Positions 23,190 through 36,400 of a DNA stretch of 64,000 nucleotides are shown piece after piece (position 1 is the stretch's first letter; every line of letters begins with the position of its first letter). The notes under the pieces are model-generated. The model was not told the origin of the DNA, ran no database searches, and saw only the letters and a program-made list of their open reading frames with translations. The translations under genes and the position numbers were made by a program. Origin of the DNA: Triatoma infestans (Eukaryota; Arthropoda; Insecta; Hemiptera; Reduviidae); NCBI GenBank assembly GCA_011037195.1, contig JAAEAF010000344.1, forward strand, positions 124,001 to 188,000, in the 5' to 3' direction.

Positions 23190-23915
23190 ATTACTTTCTC
23201 TTATTGCTGGCAAGAGGAAGTTCTGTGAGCATGTCAAATTTTCGAAATGGAGTTTGTACCAAAAGTACATGTGTTGAGGTCCCGTGAGTCCGAAAAAGTT
23301 GTTTTGTTCTCTAGAAATTGCTCTCTTTCTGGTACGTGTGTATGTTTGGGTCGTCAATACACACAAAAATCGCTGAAAGCTAAATATTGCTATTTTGTTT
23401 AGACGCTATCAGAGGACGCGACAATCAGGTTTTGGTCAATATCGGTTGGGCCTAACTACCATTTTACTCAATGTATTTTCTCACGGCTGCAACGATTTTA
23501 AACTTGGCATATCAACAAATCATAATAAAAAGAAGCTACAACTTTTGTTTGAAACACATTTTACTGGGGAAATTCATCAAACGGGAGGGGGAGGAGGTCT
23601 AAGGGAAGGTTGACATTAGTCTTTTTTCTTTAATGTGGCATTTTTAATGTACTGAACTTGGTAGTTTAATGTACTGAACTATCATCTGTGTCATATACTA
23701 AAAAGAATTTTATATATTGCCAAAATTGCGAGTTTGAAAATATCGGTATACCGGAAGTAAGACATTTTTGCCTAATTATTTCTCAGCTAAACTAACTAAA
23801 TACATTTTCAGTAATATGATAACATTGTAACTGTTTAGTAACCTGAAATCTATAAACACTTGAATCAGAACAGTACAAACTGTAGTAGGAGAAATTCGTG
23901 TGAGAACCAGATTTT
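23190..23915 (+). repeat. Family A repeat
   Basis: Head TTACTTTCTCTTATTGCTGG at 23191, two internal units, tail remnant GAAATTCGTGTGAGAACCAG at 23890. A (CT)n run follows at 23927-23948. Confidence 0.7.
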
Positions 23916-23949
23916 TTCAATGCACTCTCTCTCTCTCTCTCTCTCTCTA

Positions 23950-24435
23950 CATATATATATATGAACTTAACTTTTGTTCGGGGAACTCTATGGGCCACCT
24001 TATAGTATTAAGGCCAGGAGAAGGGAAAACAGTGACAGTCTCTTTGTGGGGCGAGGCTGACAGGGTTCAAGAAGATTAAGGAATGATTGTTGGCCCCTAG
24101 GGACGAACCAATTTCACTAGTTGAGGACCCCAAGGGGCTTTAGTGGTTGTGACTTCCAACATAACCCTTAAAAAAAAAAAATCTCATTTCTATCTAGACA
24201 ATTGTAGGTAAACGATGGATGGAACTTCCTTCCGGTAAAAATTGGCCGGAAATGATGAATAAGTGAGGGAGAAGAGTAAATTGCTCACCAGCCTCATTTT
24301 TCTCTTCTCTTTTTTCTTCTCCTTTTTCAGAGAAAAAAGCCTCAGATTTGTATATATATATTTCTACTCAAAAAAAGAAAAATGTTTTTTGAATTATTTA
24401 TTAACATTTTTATTTGTTAACTGGCGTTTATATTA
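23950..24435. other. Unclassified GC-richer insert
   Basis: 24000-24340 differs in composition from its surroundings but shows no recognised gene or ends. Confidence 0.3.
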
Positions 24436-24439
24436 TTAT

Positions 24440-25365
24440 TAGCTTCTCCACTTCCCCTGGTGCTATCGTGTCAAAGTTTTTCATTGGAAATACATGTTTT
24501 GGGGTCCCATGAATACGAAACAATGTTTGTAGCGAATGGTTTGTGTGTATGTGTGTTTGTTTTTTAACAAAATGTCTCAAAAATGAAAAATCGCAATAAG
24601 CCAAACTTGGTATTCCATTTAGGCACGACCACCACTTCAGATAGGAAGATATCGGGCAAAATCCATCAATCGAACGTGCGATTTTACTGAATTATTTTTT
24701 TCAGTTTTTCGCGATTTTCTTAAAAAACGGCTACAACGATTTTCTTTAAACTTCGTATACTATCTACACACATAAATACCTATCACTTTTATTTGATACA
24801 TTTTCCTGGGAAAATTGATATTTAGGGGGAGTAGTGGGGGGAACAGTAGCATTAGGCTTTTCTCTAAAGTTCCATTTCAGTGTAATATATGGTTTGACCA
24901 CCAATATAATATTAATATAAAATACAAGTATTGATAGAATTCCAGATTTTTAGAAAATCGGTTAGCCGGAAGTGCCATTTTACAGAATAGGTTTTTGAGT
25001 TTCACTAGAATTTTCTTGAAAACGGTTAAAACGATTTTCTTTAAATTTGGAATGCTTGCTACACCGATTGAAACGTATCACTTTTATTTGTAACATTTTC
25101 TGAGGAACATTGGTACTAGGCGATCTTCTTTGGGTATTGACAAAACAATTTTTTTTTTGGCTTTGCACTGTGCGGCCTTATCAGCACATTTGTTCAATCA
25201 ATCTATGTCGTGGCATTTAATAGAACTAAACATTCGGTAAACATTCTAATGTTTGAAGGAAATTTGTCAATAAGCATATTAATTATTAAAATTTGCAATA
25301 AGGAAAAGTCGTGTGTGTGTGTGTGTGTGTGAGTGTGTATGTTTACATCAGCTATTCTGTAATAA
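24440..25365 (+). repeat. Family A repeat, full length
   Basis: Head CTTCTCCACTTCCCCTGG, two internal units, tail in which GTCGTGTGAGTG has grown into a (GT)n run (25309-25333). Ends about 70 bases before the first visible LRR exon. Confidence 0.7.
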
Positions 25366-25433
25366 ACTAAAAAAAAAATCCCAAGCTAACAAATTTTTGT
25401 TTCATTTAATTTTTTTCTTTTATTCTGTTACAG

Positions 25434-25599
25434 TTGGCAATACTGGGCTATCTAGCGACCAGTGGATTTACACTTGGTGAGAATCATGAATATCCATGTG
25501 CCTTCAACAGTCTGTGCCGATGTGCGATCAATTCCACAGCAGCAACTATATTCCATAAATTAGTATTTTGTAATTATGTGCCATTTGCAAGGATACCTG
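25434..25599 (+). CDS. First visible LRR-gene exon (signal peptide end + LRRNT)
   Basis: Acceptor ttctgttacag, then codons LAILGYLATSGFTLG (signal-peptide-like) and a four-cysteine LRRNT; donor G|gtaatt. The exon sits between two family A repeats (24440-25365 and 25640-27065), with only about 70 and 40 bases of other sequence on each side. An initiator at its TTG would need a non-AUG start right at a splice site, so an upstream exon is the better reading. Confidence 0.85.
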
Positions 25600-27449
25600 G
25601 TAATTTATTTTATTTTAATCTTAATTTTATTTTATTATTATCACAACAGGAAGTGTGGCGATCGTTTTTAGATTTTTTTGTTATTGAATTTTTTTTTTTT
25701 TACCAGAACCTTTTTTGTAGCGATGGTTTGTGGGAACAAAATATTTCCAAAACCAAAAATCGTAGGAAGGAAGCTCTCACAAATTTTGAGGTACCTCTCC
25801 ATCTGGGGCAATCATTTATCCGGGAAAATTCATTTAAGTGGGGGGGTCATGTTTTCCCCCTAAAGTGTTATTTCAGTGGATTATATCATTTTACCAACTA
25901 GGGATTGTAAATTTACCGACTTTTTCATTTACCGGTAATTCGGTAATTGTTTTTTAGAATCATACATATTTTGTACGGTTTTTTTACGTAAATAATTTGT
26001 TAGAATAATACATATTTTGCACAATCTGAAGACATAATATTAGAATCTTGTGATAAATATTTGTATTTAATTATTTTAAACAGTTGTTAGAAGTAAAAAA
26101 TTTATTTAAGGTTCAAATTTTAATGTTACTTTACAGTAATATTGCATTAATGTCCTGTCATAATGTGGTAAATTCAAAATTGCTATTACTTTAAAAAATA
26201 CGTGAAATATTTACATATTATTATTTTTAAATATTAAAAAAAGGAGATATTTACTTACTCTTTAAGAAAAACGTTGATTGTAAAGTTTTTAAACCTTTAA
26301 ACATCTCAAAAAAACTGGAGAGCACAAATCACATATGGGGTAACTGTAACTAGCGCTTTCTGTACGATTTACAACCACTCAAGAAAGTTTAAATTAAAAT
26401 TAAACAAAAAATATCTCACATAAAATTAATAATTAGGTATATATTGTTGCTTATACTTACTTATATTTTTATTTTCAATGTCCCTTTAGCACTTTTAAGT
26501 ATCTATAAAAATAATAATTTCTATATAAACATTTCTAGTTTGGATTTTTCATTCACGGATAAATTTTTGAAATTTACTGGTAAGTGTACCGACCGTTTTT
26601 TTGCCAATTTATCGGTTAACCGGTAAATCGGTAAACCGGTATACAATCCCTACTACCAACTACATAATAATAAATATCAAAAAATGTGATGCCATAATGC
26701 GTGTTTGAAGAAAATTGGTGCAACTTTATGAATAGTTATTTTCAGTGTTTTGCTACTTCCTCCATAAAGTCACCGGAGAATTTTATTAAACTTGTTATAC
26801 TGACCATAAATACAGTAAATACCATTTTTACTTTTATTTGAATTAGTATTCCGAGTAAATTCATTTGAGGGAAGTTTGGGAGGGGGGGTAAGGTTTTATT
26901 TAGCTCAAAAAAGTAGATTTCATAAAGTTTAGATTCCCCCACTCTTGTATCTCGAAGCCAATTAAACATCTAGAACGAATTATATGTTGGAACAGAGTTA
27001 GTCAATTAACTATTAGTCAGATTACTGTAAGACAAAGTGGTGTGTGTTTCCCATCAATTTTTTTTTTTAAATTACTTATTAGCTGATGATTTCAAGAAAG
27101 AAAAACATGGAGCAGACAGGAAACATATTTAACAGTGGAAGAAGTGTGTATAGATGATAGATAGCAAGGGGTTGGTTCCTGTTTGATATTCTGCTACACA
27201 GGTTGTATCATCGTATAGCAAACATTTCTAGCGAGCCGTTATGTATATATATATTTTTTTCTTTTTTAGATTTATTGCTCCCTCTGGTGAAAATATCTTT
27301 AGAAAATAGGATAGTTTCCTTTCAACGGGGCTTCCATTATATAGCTCCAGTAGACAAGGCTTAAGTTATACTTTTGGGTGAAAGCCATTACAAAATATTG
27401 CTTCTCTCTTGTGTGGGTGTAGATAAAAAGGAAAAATATATAAATTTGT

Positions 27450-27494
<45 letters not shown>

Positions 27495-30400
27495 AGAAAA
27501 TATCTCAAAACAATTTGACTTCCCGTTTAGATTGCACAGTCAGATCAGAAATGAAGGAAGATAAAAATTCTTCAACCGGAAGTGCAAATTTACTGATTTT
27601 TTTTTTTTTGGTTTGGCGCGATTTTATCGAAAATGGCTCCGACGATTTTGGAAGAAGCACGATAGTACCTAACCAGAAATGTCCATATCCAGTCTCAGTC
27701 TCGGCGGGATTTTCCCCAAAACAATGCTCTCTATCCCCCGTAGCGTTAAAGGACTATTTACTTTACAGGTGGTACCCTGGTGGTGTCCTTCCACGAATAT
27801 ATCTTAGCCTAACAACACGATGAACACTTACAGTAGCGTGATGCTTCCTTCCTACACTTTCATAATACACATAGATCCTGCAAGGATTGTTGATCTGTCT
27901 AACTAATTTAGGTTTAACGTACCTAAACAGGCAAACGTTAGCTCTCCACATTCACAATTATTTATTGAACGCTTTACAGACACAAACACGATTAATTCTA
28001 CGTAAAACTGATAAACAAAGGAGCCAAAACAGATCTGTTAAGTCGCTACGGATTCACTTTCAGGGACTCTCTTCATAAAAAAGAAAAAAAATGCTTTCTC
28101 TGCTTCCTCCCTCAATAATAAGAACTTCCTGGAGAAGCTGGTCGGTCATTCATACTACCACTAAAGAGTTCCGGATACAATTCCTTGTCGCCCAACAAAG
28201 CCCAGTCACTCAGAAAGAAGAATAACTGAATTATTTCTGTCCTGATCATTCAGGTGTCTAGACTTCTTGAAGAGCTCTCACGAAAAAGGCGATCCATCTC
28301 CGAGTCACTGCAAAAGTGTTTGATTCCTAGAGAAAAGCCCTTACCCCCGGCTGGCCTCGAAACAGTATAAAAGTGAGACCGGTAGATTGCAAAAATCCCC
28401 TCCCCATCCCACTCCCACTAGTATCAATTGCTCGGACTGCCTAAAACAAATATTAAACCTTTAAACTCAAAAAACGTTAAACTATACTGTTTTCATTGCC
28501 ATTACAAACTTGGCAACTTTGCCAAAAATGTGGGAAGAAATTTCCCGGAACAAATTAGTGACATATTAGACAAAATTTTTGTTATTGAAAAGAAACAAAC
28601 ATCATAACAGACTAACAAAAAATAAAATAAAATATTTCATATTTTTAAATCATGCAAATATTTAGGAGGTTAAATTTACTAGAATAATCTGGACGAATGC
28701 CACAAATAAAGATATACGCGAATCTCTCCCCCCCCCCCTGGTGGACGTCACAATTTAAAAGCAGACCAATGTGTACATGAAAAGAACTATGGGAAAGTGC
28801 AGCATGTGCCAATTTGTTTCAATACATACAGCGCACATCAAATGTCTTCTTATACTTTATTTCTTATATATAGAAATACAGTATAAGTTCATATAAATAT
28901 ATATACTCTCTCCCTCTATCTCTCTCTTTATATATATAAATGACCATATATAGATATATGAAAGAGAGAGGTGGAGTGAGAGAAGCCTTGCTGTTTTTGC
29001 CTTGATAAAAGAGAAAGGAGCATCTTGTACAACTCTTACATGAGACAATACAAAACTTCAGCTCACACAGCCGACTGCCATATGTAATAATAATACAAAA
29101 TGTGAACAGATTTATTTATGAAATAGTTATTGGGTGAACGTTTTGCACTATAAACAATAATAAAAAAAGGGGTAAAACTAGGTCAATCAGATGCCAAAGT
29201 GAAGAAAATCTGTTGAGGAGTTTCTCTTTACCCAGAATTCTAGCATAGGAAATTATCCAATGCCAGAAAAAAATTTATTGGTTTCGGCATTGGATAGACT
29301 TGGCTCAGAAGTATTCCTGCGATTTTGTTGGCTCTGTAGAGAATGTGTCTGTTTGGAAAGATCAATTATCCTCTCTGTTAATTAAGATGAAAGCAGTTCA
29401 TCGACAGGATTTTCTGGGATTTTCATTCTGTTTCCTTTTATAAAAAGAACTGGATCACTCCTTTAATTTTTGTCTTCTGAATGAGGATCATTCTTCGGGT
29501 TTAACTCTCTCTGAACTCTGTTGGATCTTCAGGTTAACAGTGAGCTAGTCTACTTGAACCATACACCATGGCTCCGTAAAGAGCTGTGCTCCCTCTGTAA
29601 TTCAAGATGTATTGAGGACGTTAGTACACTTTCTTGGCGTCTGCTCAATCCTTGCTGAGCTCCGAGATTTATTTGGGACAATCAGTACTTGCAAGACCCC
29701 CATTTTATCTCCTTATTGAACGGATCTTCTGGCTGCCGATCTCTAATTAAATGTGCTCGCCATGCCTGGTCGTATCGGTATCACCTTATACAAGAATTGA
29801 ATTTCTAAACATGTATGATTGTGGTATATACCTATAATTTTTGTATTATCAGAAGTTATTTTATTTTTGTTATTTCTTTTTCTGCTCTGTTTACCTTCTG
29901 TTTGAGGTTAGGTTACTTCTTTTTTCGGTTTATACAATTATTTTATTTGGTCTGTACCTATATAAATTTATGAATGTAATATCGACTCTGGCTGACGGAT
30001 TATTCCAAGCCGTAAAATACTTGGTTTTGTTTATCATTTGTATTTTCAAAGCACAATAAAGTATTATTATTATTACTAAAATAAGTAGCTAAAGTTCCAC
30101 TTTTTCTCGCTAGTGAGTTACACACTACTTCTCACCAGAGTGTGAAAGTAACATGATTCAACTCTAATTAGCCCGACATCTAGCAGCAATATGCGACAAG
30201 ATCACAACAAATCCCAGATATAGTGGGTTTGAGGTTATACCAAACGGAATAGGTTATAGACAGAGAATGAGTATTTGTCTTGAATTAATACACATTCTCA
30301 GTATTGGCACCTTTTTATATCCATATAAATTAGGAACCAATTTAATACGATTGTAGAAAAAAATCTAATATTTAACTCGTTAGTAAAGTATTTTTTTACA

Positions 30401-33400
30401 ATTGTCGTCCAGTTTGACGCACTAGCGCATCGAAACTCTAAACTCGCTTGTGCAAAAATCGTACTTTTCTCACTTGTTAAATAAATAACTATTATTGCAC
30501 CTTAATAGAGGTAAGGTTTACGTTGCTGTTTCCCCTTAACCGCAACAATTAATTTTCCTTGGAAACATGCTTTAAAAAAAAGTGATAGTCATTTATGTGT
30601 GTAGTTGTTAATACACCAAGTTTAAAGAAAATCGTTGGAGCCATTTTCGAGTAAATCTCGATAAATTGAAAAAGAAATCATTAGTAAAGTGGCACTTCCG
30701 GTTGATGGGTTTTGATTAAAACCTTTTAGTTCATTCATGCGGTAGTGGTACCTAAACGAAATTCCATAATTTAGTTTCCTCGATTTTTCGTTTTTGGGAT
30801 ATTTTGTTCACACACAGACAGACAGAGACACACACAAAATTACTATGTATATTTATACAAATACATACAGACCATTCGCTAAAAACATTTTATTCGTACT
30901 AAGGAGACGACCTCAAAGTGATATGTATTTCAGGTGAAAACGTATAGAGAGAAATTTGAAAAGAAATGAAAGATCTGATCCTTCCGATTATTCTATTTTT
31001 TTGAAATTTGTAATTTTTGGAAATAATTAATGTCCCGTTAATAACATATAGCTGGAGCAAGTGTACAATGAACAGAAAAGACAGTTTACAGGAATGGCTG
31101 ACATGATTGCTGTTCCAGCAAAATGTTTTTCCAATAAAAGTTTTACGACATTTATAAGTTTATTTGATATACTGAGTTTAACAGGAAATCGTTGGAGCTC
31201 ATTTTTCAAGAAATGCTGAAAAAAAAAATCATTCAATAAAATTGTACTTCCGGTTGATGGAAATCTTTGTGTTGGATCCCTGTTACAATACTTCCGTTCA
31301 GAGCACTGAGTATAATTAAAAATGGATTATTTTACTTTTATTTTCTGTTTGGCAAAAAGGGGAAATTTCCCAACACCGCAGTAATTTATTGGGCCGCACG
31401 TCAAGACAATCACCCCATAAATTGTTATTGATGGACACATAAATCCAGGTGTTTAGCAGCTGGACCATCGGGGTGGCTGTAACCTTCTGCCAAGGTTAGC
31501 ACTTCGCCGTCGATCTCCGGGCACGAATCTTTTCGTTTTCGGCCTTTTTGATTGTATTAATGAAGACATATAGCTTAAAAAATTGGCAATTTGTTTGATT
31601 ACTAAATCATTAAGGTGTAATCACTTATACACTGGTGCGCACCTCTCAAACTATACAGTAATCTATATTAAACTATCGATCTATCATCATTTAATTTCCA
31701 TTAGAAGTAATTAAATGTATACACGCAATGATAAGTGAAGCCAGTTAATAGCAAAATATCTGTTATGAGAACCTGATTTTCTCTTACTCCAATTAATAGA
31801 ACTAATAGATACTAATTGACAATATTTTCTATAAACTTGGCATTTTTACTTTCTCTTACTCCTAGTAATCGAGTCTCATTTTTCGAAATTGAGTTTTCAC
31901 CGGAAATACATATTTCCTCAGAGGTACAAAAAAAAATGTTGATATGAATGATCTGTTAGGTGTGTGTTTTAACACAATATCTCAAAAACAAAAAATGGCA
32001 GGAGGTGGAGTGGAGGTTAAGGTACCACTCCCAGCGTCTAACAAGAAGCTTTCCATCAAAATCGATCAAAACCGACTTGACTCATTTTTTTTTCAATATA
32101 TTGCTATTTTCTCGAAAAAACTGCAATGATTTTCTCTAAACTTGGACGGCCAATTGCACAGATATAAACCTATCAATTTTATATGGCTCTTGTTTCCATT
32201 AAAAATTTGATTTTGCAAAGTTTTCTGCGGAATCTGTGACATTACATTTCAAATGATAAATTTGAGTTTGTGCAATGTGCTATCTTTTGGAGTGCAGCAT
32301 AAAAACACATAAATTTCTACCTGCTATCCGGGCCAACCGCCAGCCAATATATACCTCCCTCCCCCCTTTGTTCGGGCAAATGGGTAAAATTATTCAAATT
32401 GATAGGGAATTTGCCAATTTTATAATTGTATTACATTAAGAGAAAGTCGTGTGAATATTTCACAGCAGACTCTGCTCGAAGCTCAACACAGTATTGCCCG
32501 TGAAAATAACGCGATTTGAATACGATCGGAACGGATACTGCAACCAGCAGCAAGAGTAAACGGACACCCATCATTCCATAAACCATGCACATACTATTTG
32601 CTTGTGTGTTTTGGCAGAGAGACCAAATATTAACACAAAACTCTCTCTAAAGACGTTTTGTAAACAAAGTTATGGGGTAAACTATAGCAGCCAGTCAGCT
32701 AAACTGGTACCGCCCATAAATTGCCAATGTTTGATTACTCCTGTGTACAATACAGATGTAGATTTCAATTAAAAAAAAAATGTGGTGTGAAACACTCAGC
32801 GGACTTCCTCTCACTGCAGTTTACAGAGTTGTAATTAAAAATTGTCTTCAAACTTATAGTGTTTACTAAATGTTCGCTTGTCTTCAATTTCATATCAATT
32901 CGAGAATCTAAACGTAATAAAATGACTTTTTCGAGAAAACCATACAATCCCCCCTCTCCATGAAAACTTCTTTAAATGAATTTCTTGGAAAAGGATTTAA
33001 ACGGAACTAAAATTTGTTTCTATATTGTTCACTGCTGGTGTATTACCACCATCACCAGATTATCAAAGTTGAACTTCCTGTGTCTTTAATTTTTTTAGAT
33101 ATTTTGTTCATGCACATACACAGACCATTCGCAAAAAAACATGTATTTCTGATGGAATGTTTGAAAATTGCCGTGGCGACCGTCATACTTCCCACTGCGA
33201 GCTGCAGCACTAAGAAAATAAAAAGAATGGTGACGACTAAAATTTGACATTTATTTATTTAGACAACACTCTCTCAAGGTCACTTTTCCCCGTTATTCCT
33301 AGTGCCTTGGAAATTCCAAGATAAGTCCGTCAAATAAATTCAAAAAATTTCTCATCATAACATTGGCCAAGTTATTTTCCTAAGTAATCCGTGCCAACTC

Positions 33401-36400
33401 CATTTAACGCTTGTCTTAATTTCATATTAAATATGTAATAAAAATAAATAAATAAATAAATAAAATAAAAGGAAATTGAAAAAATATTTTTATTAAAACA
33501 TTATTAATCTTAAATTTATTATTAATATATTTTAAAACGATATTTAACATTACTTTATTACATGTTTTTACATTAATTTCTAATTTTTACTTCCTCTTAC
33601 TACTAGTAACAGGAAGTATTACGATCGCGTCAAATTTTCAAAATTGAATTCACTCCAGAAATTCATGTTTTAAGGCCAAAACGTTTTTAGCAAATGGTCT
33701 GTATGTATGTCCGTTTTATACGAAATAATTCAACAACGGAAAGTCGCAGGTCTCTCAAATGTGTATTCCGTCTATGTACTACCCACCACCGCATTTGACA
33801 CCAAGCTTTTGGATAAAACTATTTACCGGAAGTGCGACTTTACAGTTCAATACAATGTGTGGTTCTAACTACCTATATAATATTAGAATCATTGACAGGA
33901 TTCCAAATTTGAGGAATATCGGCAAATGCAGGTAATATCGGTCAACCGGAAGTGCGAATTTGTAGAATCGATTTTCAAGTTTTTTTTTAAATTTCTCGAA
34001 AATAAGGACAATGGTTGCCTTCATACCTGCAATACTAACTGCTCAGATATAAAACTAACGTTTTCATTTGAAATATTTTAGATACTTATGCGGAATTCGT
34101 GATGTTCAATTTTAAATTTTTCTAATATTTATTGGTACGCTCTTCTGGACTACAATGTAATCAATCATTCTCTACCTACCGGATTAGTAGATTGGCACTG
34201 TTCCTCCCACCACCTCTCTATTTATGTAGGAAAATGAGTTAAATTTGAATGTTTCAAATTTAAGAGACTGATATTTATGTGTGTAGAAAAGTAAGCTTAA
34301 AATTTCTCAAATATTGAACAAAGCTTAAGAGAAATAATGCATGCAAAATAGCCTTGAAAGGCTGCCGCCCTATAAAAACCTTCCTTTTAGTTTTTAATCT
34401 AGCTCGAAGATCACGCATATACAAATCACCCGACCCTTGCACATTAGCTTCAGAGTAATTTATTATATATGGAGAGGGGCCCGTTCCAACCAAAGCGTCC
34501 ACCTAATGAATATACCTAATTTAATTTCGAATGAGATCGATACTGTATATATTACACTCTGTAACAAACAACTATTACACTTTAATAAACTATTTAGAAA
34601 AGTAAAACAAAAAAATAAACAATATATTTAAAAGTTAAAAAAAGTAACAAGCCTGGAATGATGAGACTTTTAAATACATATACGTCAATCAGCTGTTTAC
34701 AGTGTTTACTGAATCTTAGATTAAACAGTGGTGTTTATTAGAGAGAGTGGCAACACTGAAGGATTATATATATATATATAAAAGCCAACTAGTCCATTAG
34801 CCTATATATCCCAAAATAGTAAACTTGGCAACAACTTTAATGTTTTTGTCATAAATATTAACAACAAAACTCACTCATTTCACATGTTATTTGTTAAAAA
34901 AAACAAATATTACCAATGGTATCTTTAAATTGTATTTAATTTCTTTCTCTTGCTTCTAATAATGAGGTAGCATTGCGATCGTGTCAAACTTTCTCTTGCT
35001 TCTAATAATGAGGTAGCATTGCGATCGTGTCAAACTTTCTCTTGCTTCTAATAATGAGGTAGCATTGCGATCGTGTCAAACTTTCTCTTGCTTCTAATAA
35101 TGAGGTAGCATTGCGATCGTGTCAAATTTTCGAAATTGAGTTTTTACCGGAAATACATGTTTTGAGGTCATGTGAGGCGGAAAATTTTTTTTTAGCGGAC
35201 AATCCTGTATGTGTGTCTGTATTTATGAGAACAAAATATTATCTCAAAAAGAAAAACCGCAGGAAGCTGAAACTTGGTATTCTGTTTCTATACTAAATTA
35301 TCACATCTGATACGAAGGCCAGAGGCAGGCAGTGCACTGAGAAGGCTCCGGGCGCAAATGACCTAGATGTTGACGCGCCTTTAATTAATAAAAAACGAAG
35401 GAAATGGGCAAAATGCAACAAATGGGCAACTTTTATTTGAAACATTTTCCTGGGAAAATTTAATTTTTGGAGCTTTCTGGAGAAACTATCGCCAATCTAT
35501 CCCGTAAAATACCTATTCAATACAGTATATGGTTCAACCATCTAAATAATATTGATGTAATTAGAAGCATTGCTAGAATTCCAAATTTTAAAACCGTAAA
35601 TGCCTGATGACAGAATGGATTTTTGAGTTTTTTGTGATTTTCTCGAAAACTGCTGCAACGATTTCCTTTAAATTTGGAATGTTGACTGCACAGATATAAA
35701 CGGATTACTTCTATTTAAAACAGTTTTCCGAAAAACTGTTTTTAGTTTTCTGAGTGACCAGGCCTACCCACCCCTCTACCCAGCCACGCCCCTTCTCTAC
35801 CAAGGTTTATTGCCTTATTCGCTTTCAAGGTGTAACGACCCTGAAGAGGCTCATTGCAACACGGGGAATTAGCAAACCACTGACGCGGTCCCAACCCAGA
35901 AACTCAAGTGTTTTTTCATAAAAGATCAGTTGGTTTATATTTAATTTGCCGCCACGACATTATTGTAGTAGTTATACGCAGATATACATGTATAATCCCT
36001 ACCAACTTTTTTTATGCCCAGCTCAACTACAACCGTTTTAATAATTGTAGATTTAAAGAAAACTTCAATTTAATATCATTAGTTGCAGTAAGAGAAAGAC
36101 GTACGAGTGTTTTATATCAGATTTTTTTTTTTCTTTCTCACTTCCGAAGTTTTTTACTAGAACTTTACTGGATGTCGACCGGATTTCCGCCCCCATATAT
36201 GATGATCCCTTTGCCAGTTTTCCATTTTTCTGACTTTTTTTTGAAGTTTCTTGTGTCAGTGGGAAGCTAGCTCACTATACAACCTGGATCCTTTAATTTC
36301 TGGATCATCTCCGCCTGGATAAGTTGTTTTTATGAAGCCTCACAGAACCCCATCTATCCTGTTGGTATCCCCCCCCCCCATAACGACCCTGAGGCATTTA

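Larger units (their letters stand above)
34942..36125 (+). repeat. Family A repeat with expanded head and two insertions
   Basis: The head is multiplied four times (34944-35127). A SINE 3' fragment interrupts at 35315-35395 and a piece of the 12305-type repeat at 35828-35920. Tail AGTAAGAGAAAGACGTACGA at about 36087. Confidence 0.65.

Noticed and set aside
23395..23613. 72-codon frame ending GGGGGLREG
   Set aside because: Lies wholly inside a family A copy and crosses its G-rich step; no homologous frame is kept in other copies.
25434..25901. A 155-codon gene starting at TTG
   Set aside because: The first 166 bases are an exon with acceptor and donor; the rest reads into intron and family A sequence. 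The TTG follows directly on a splice AG.
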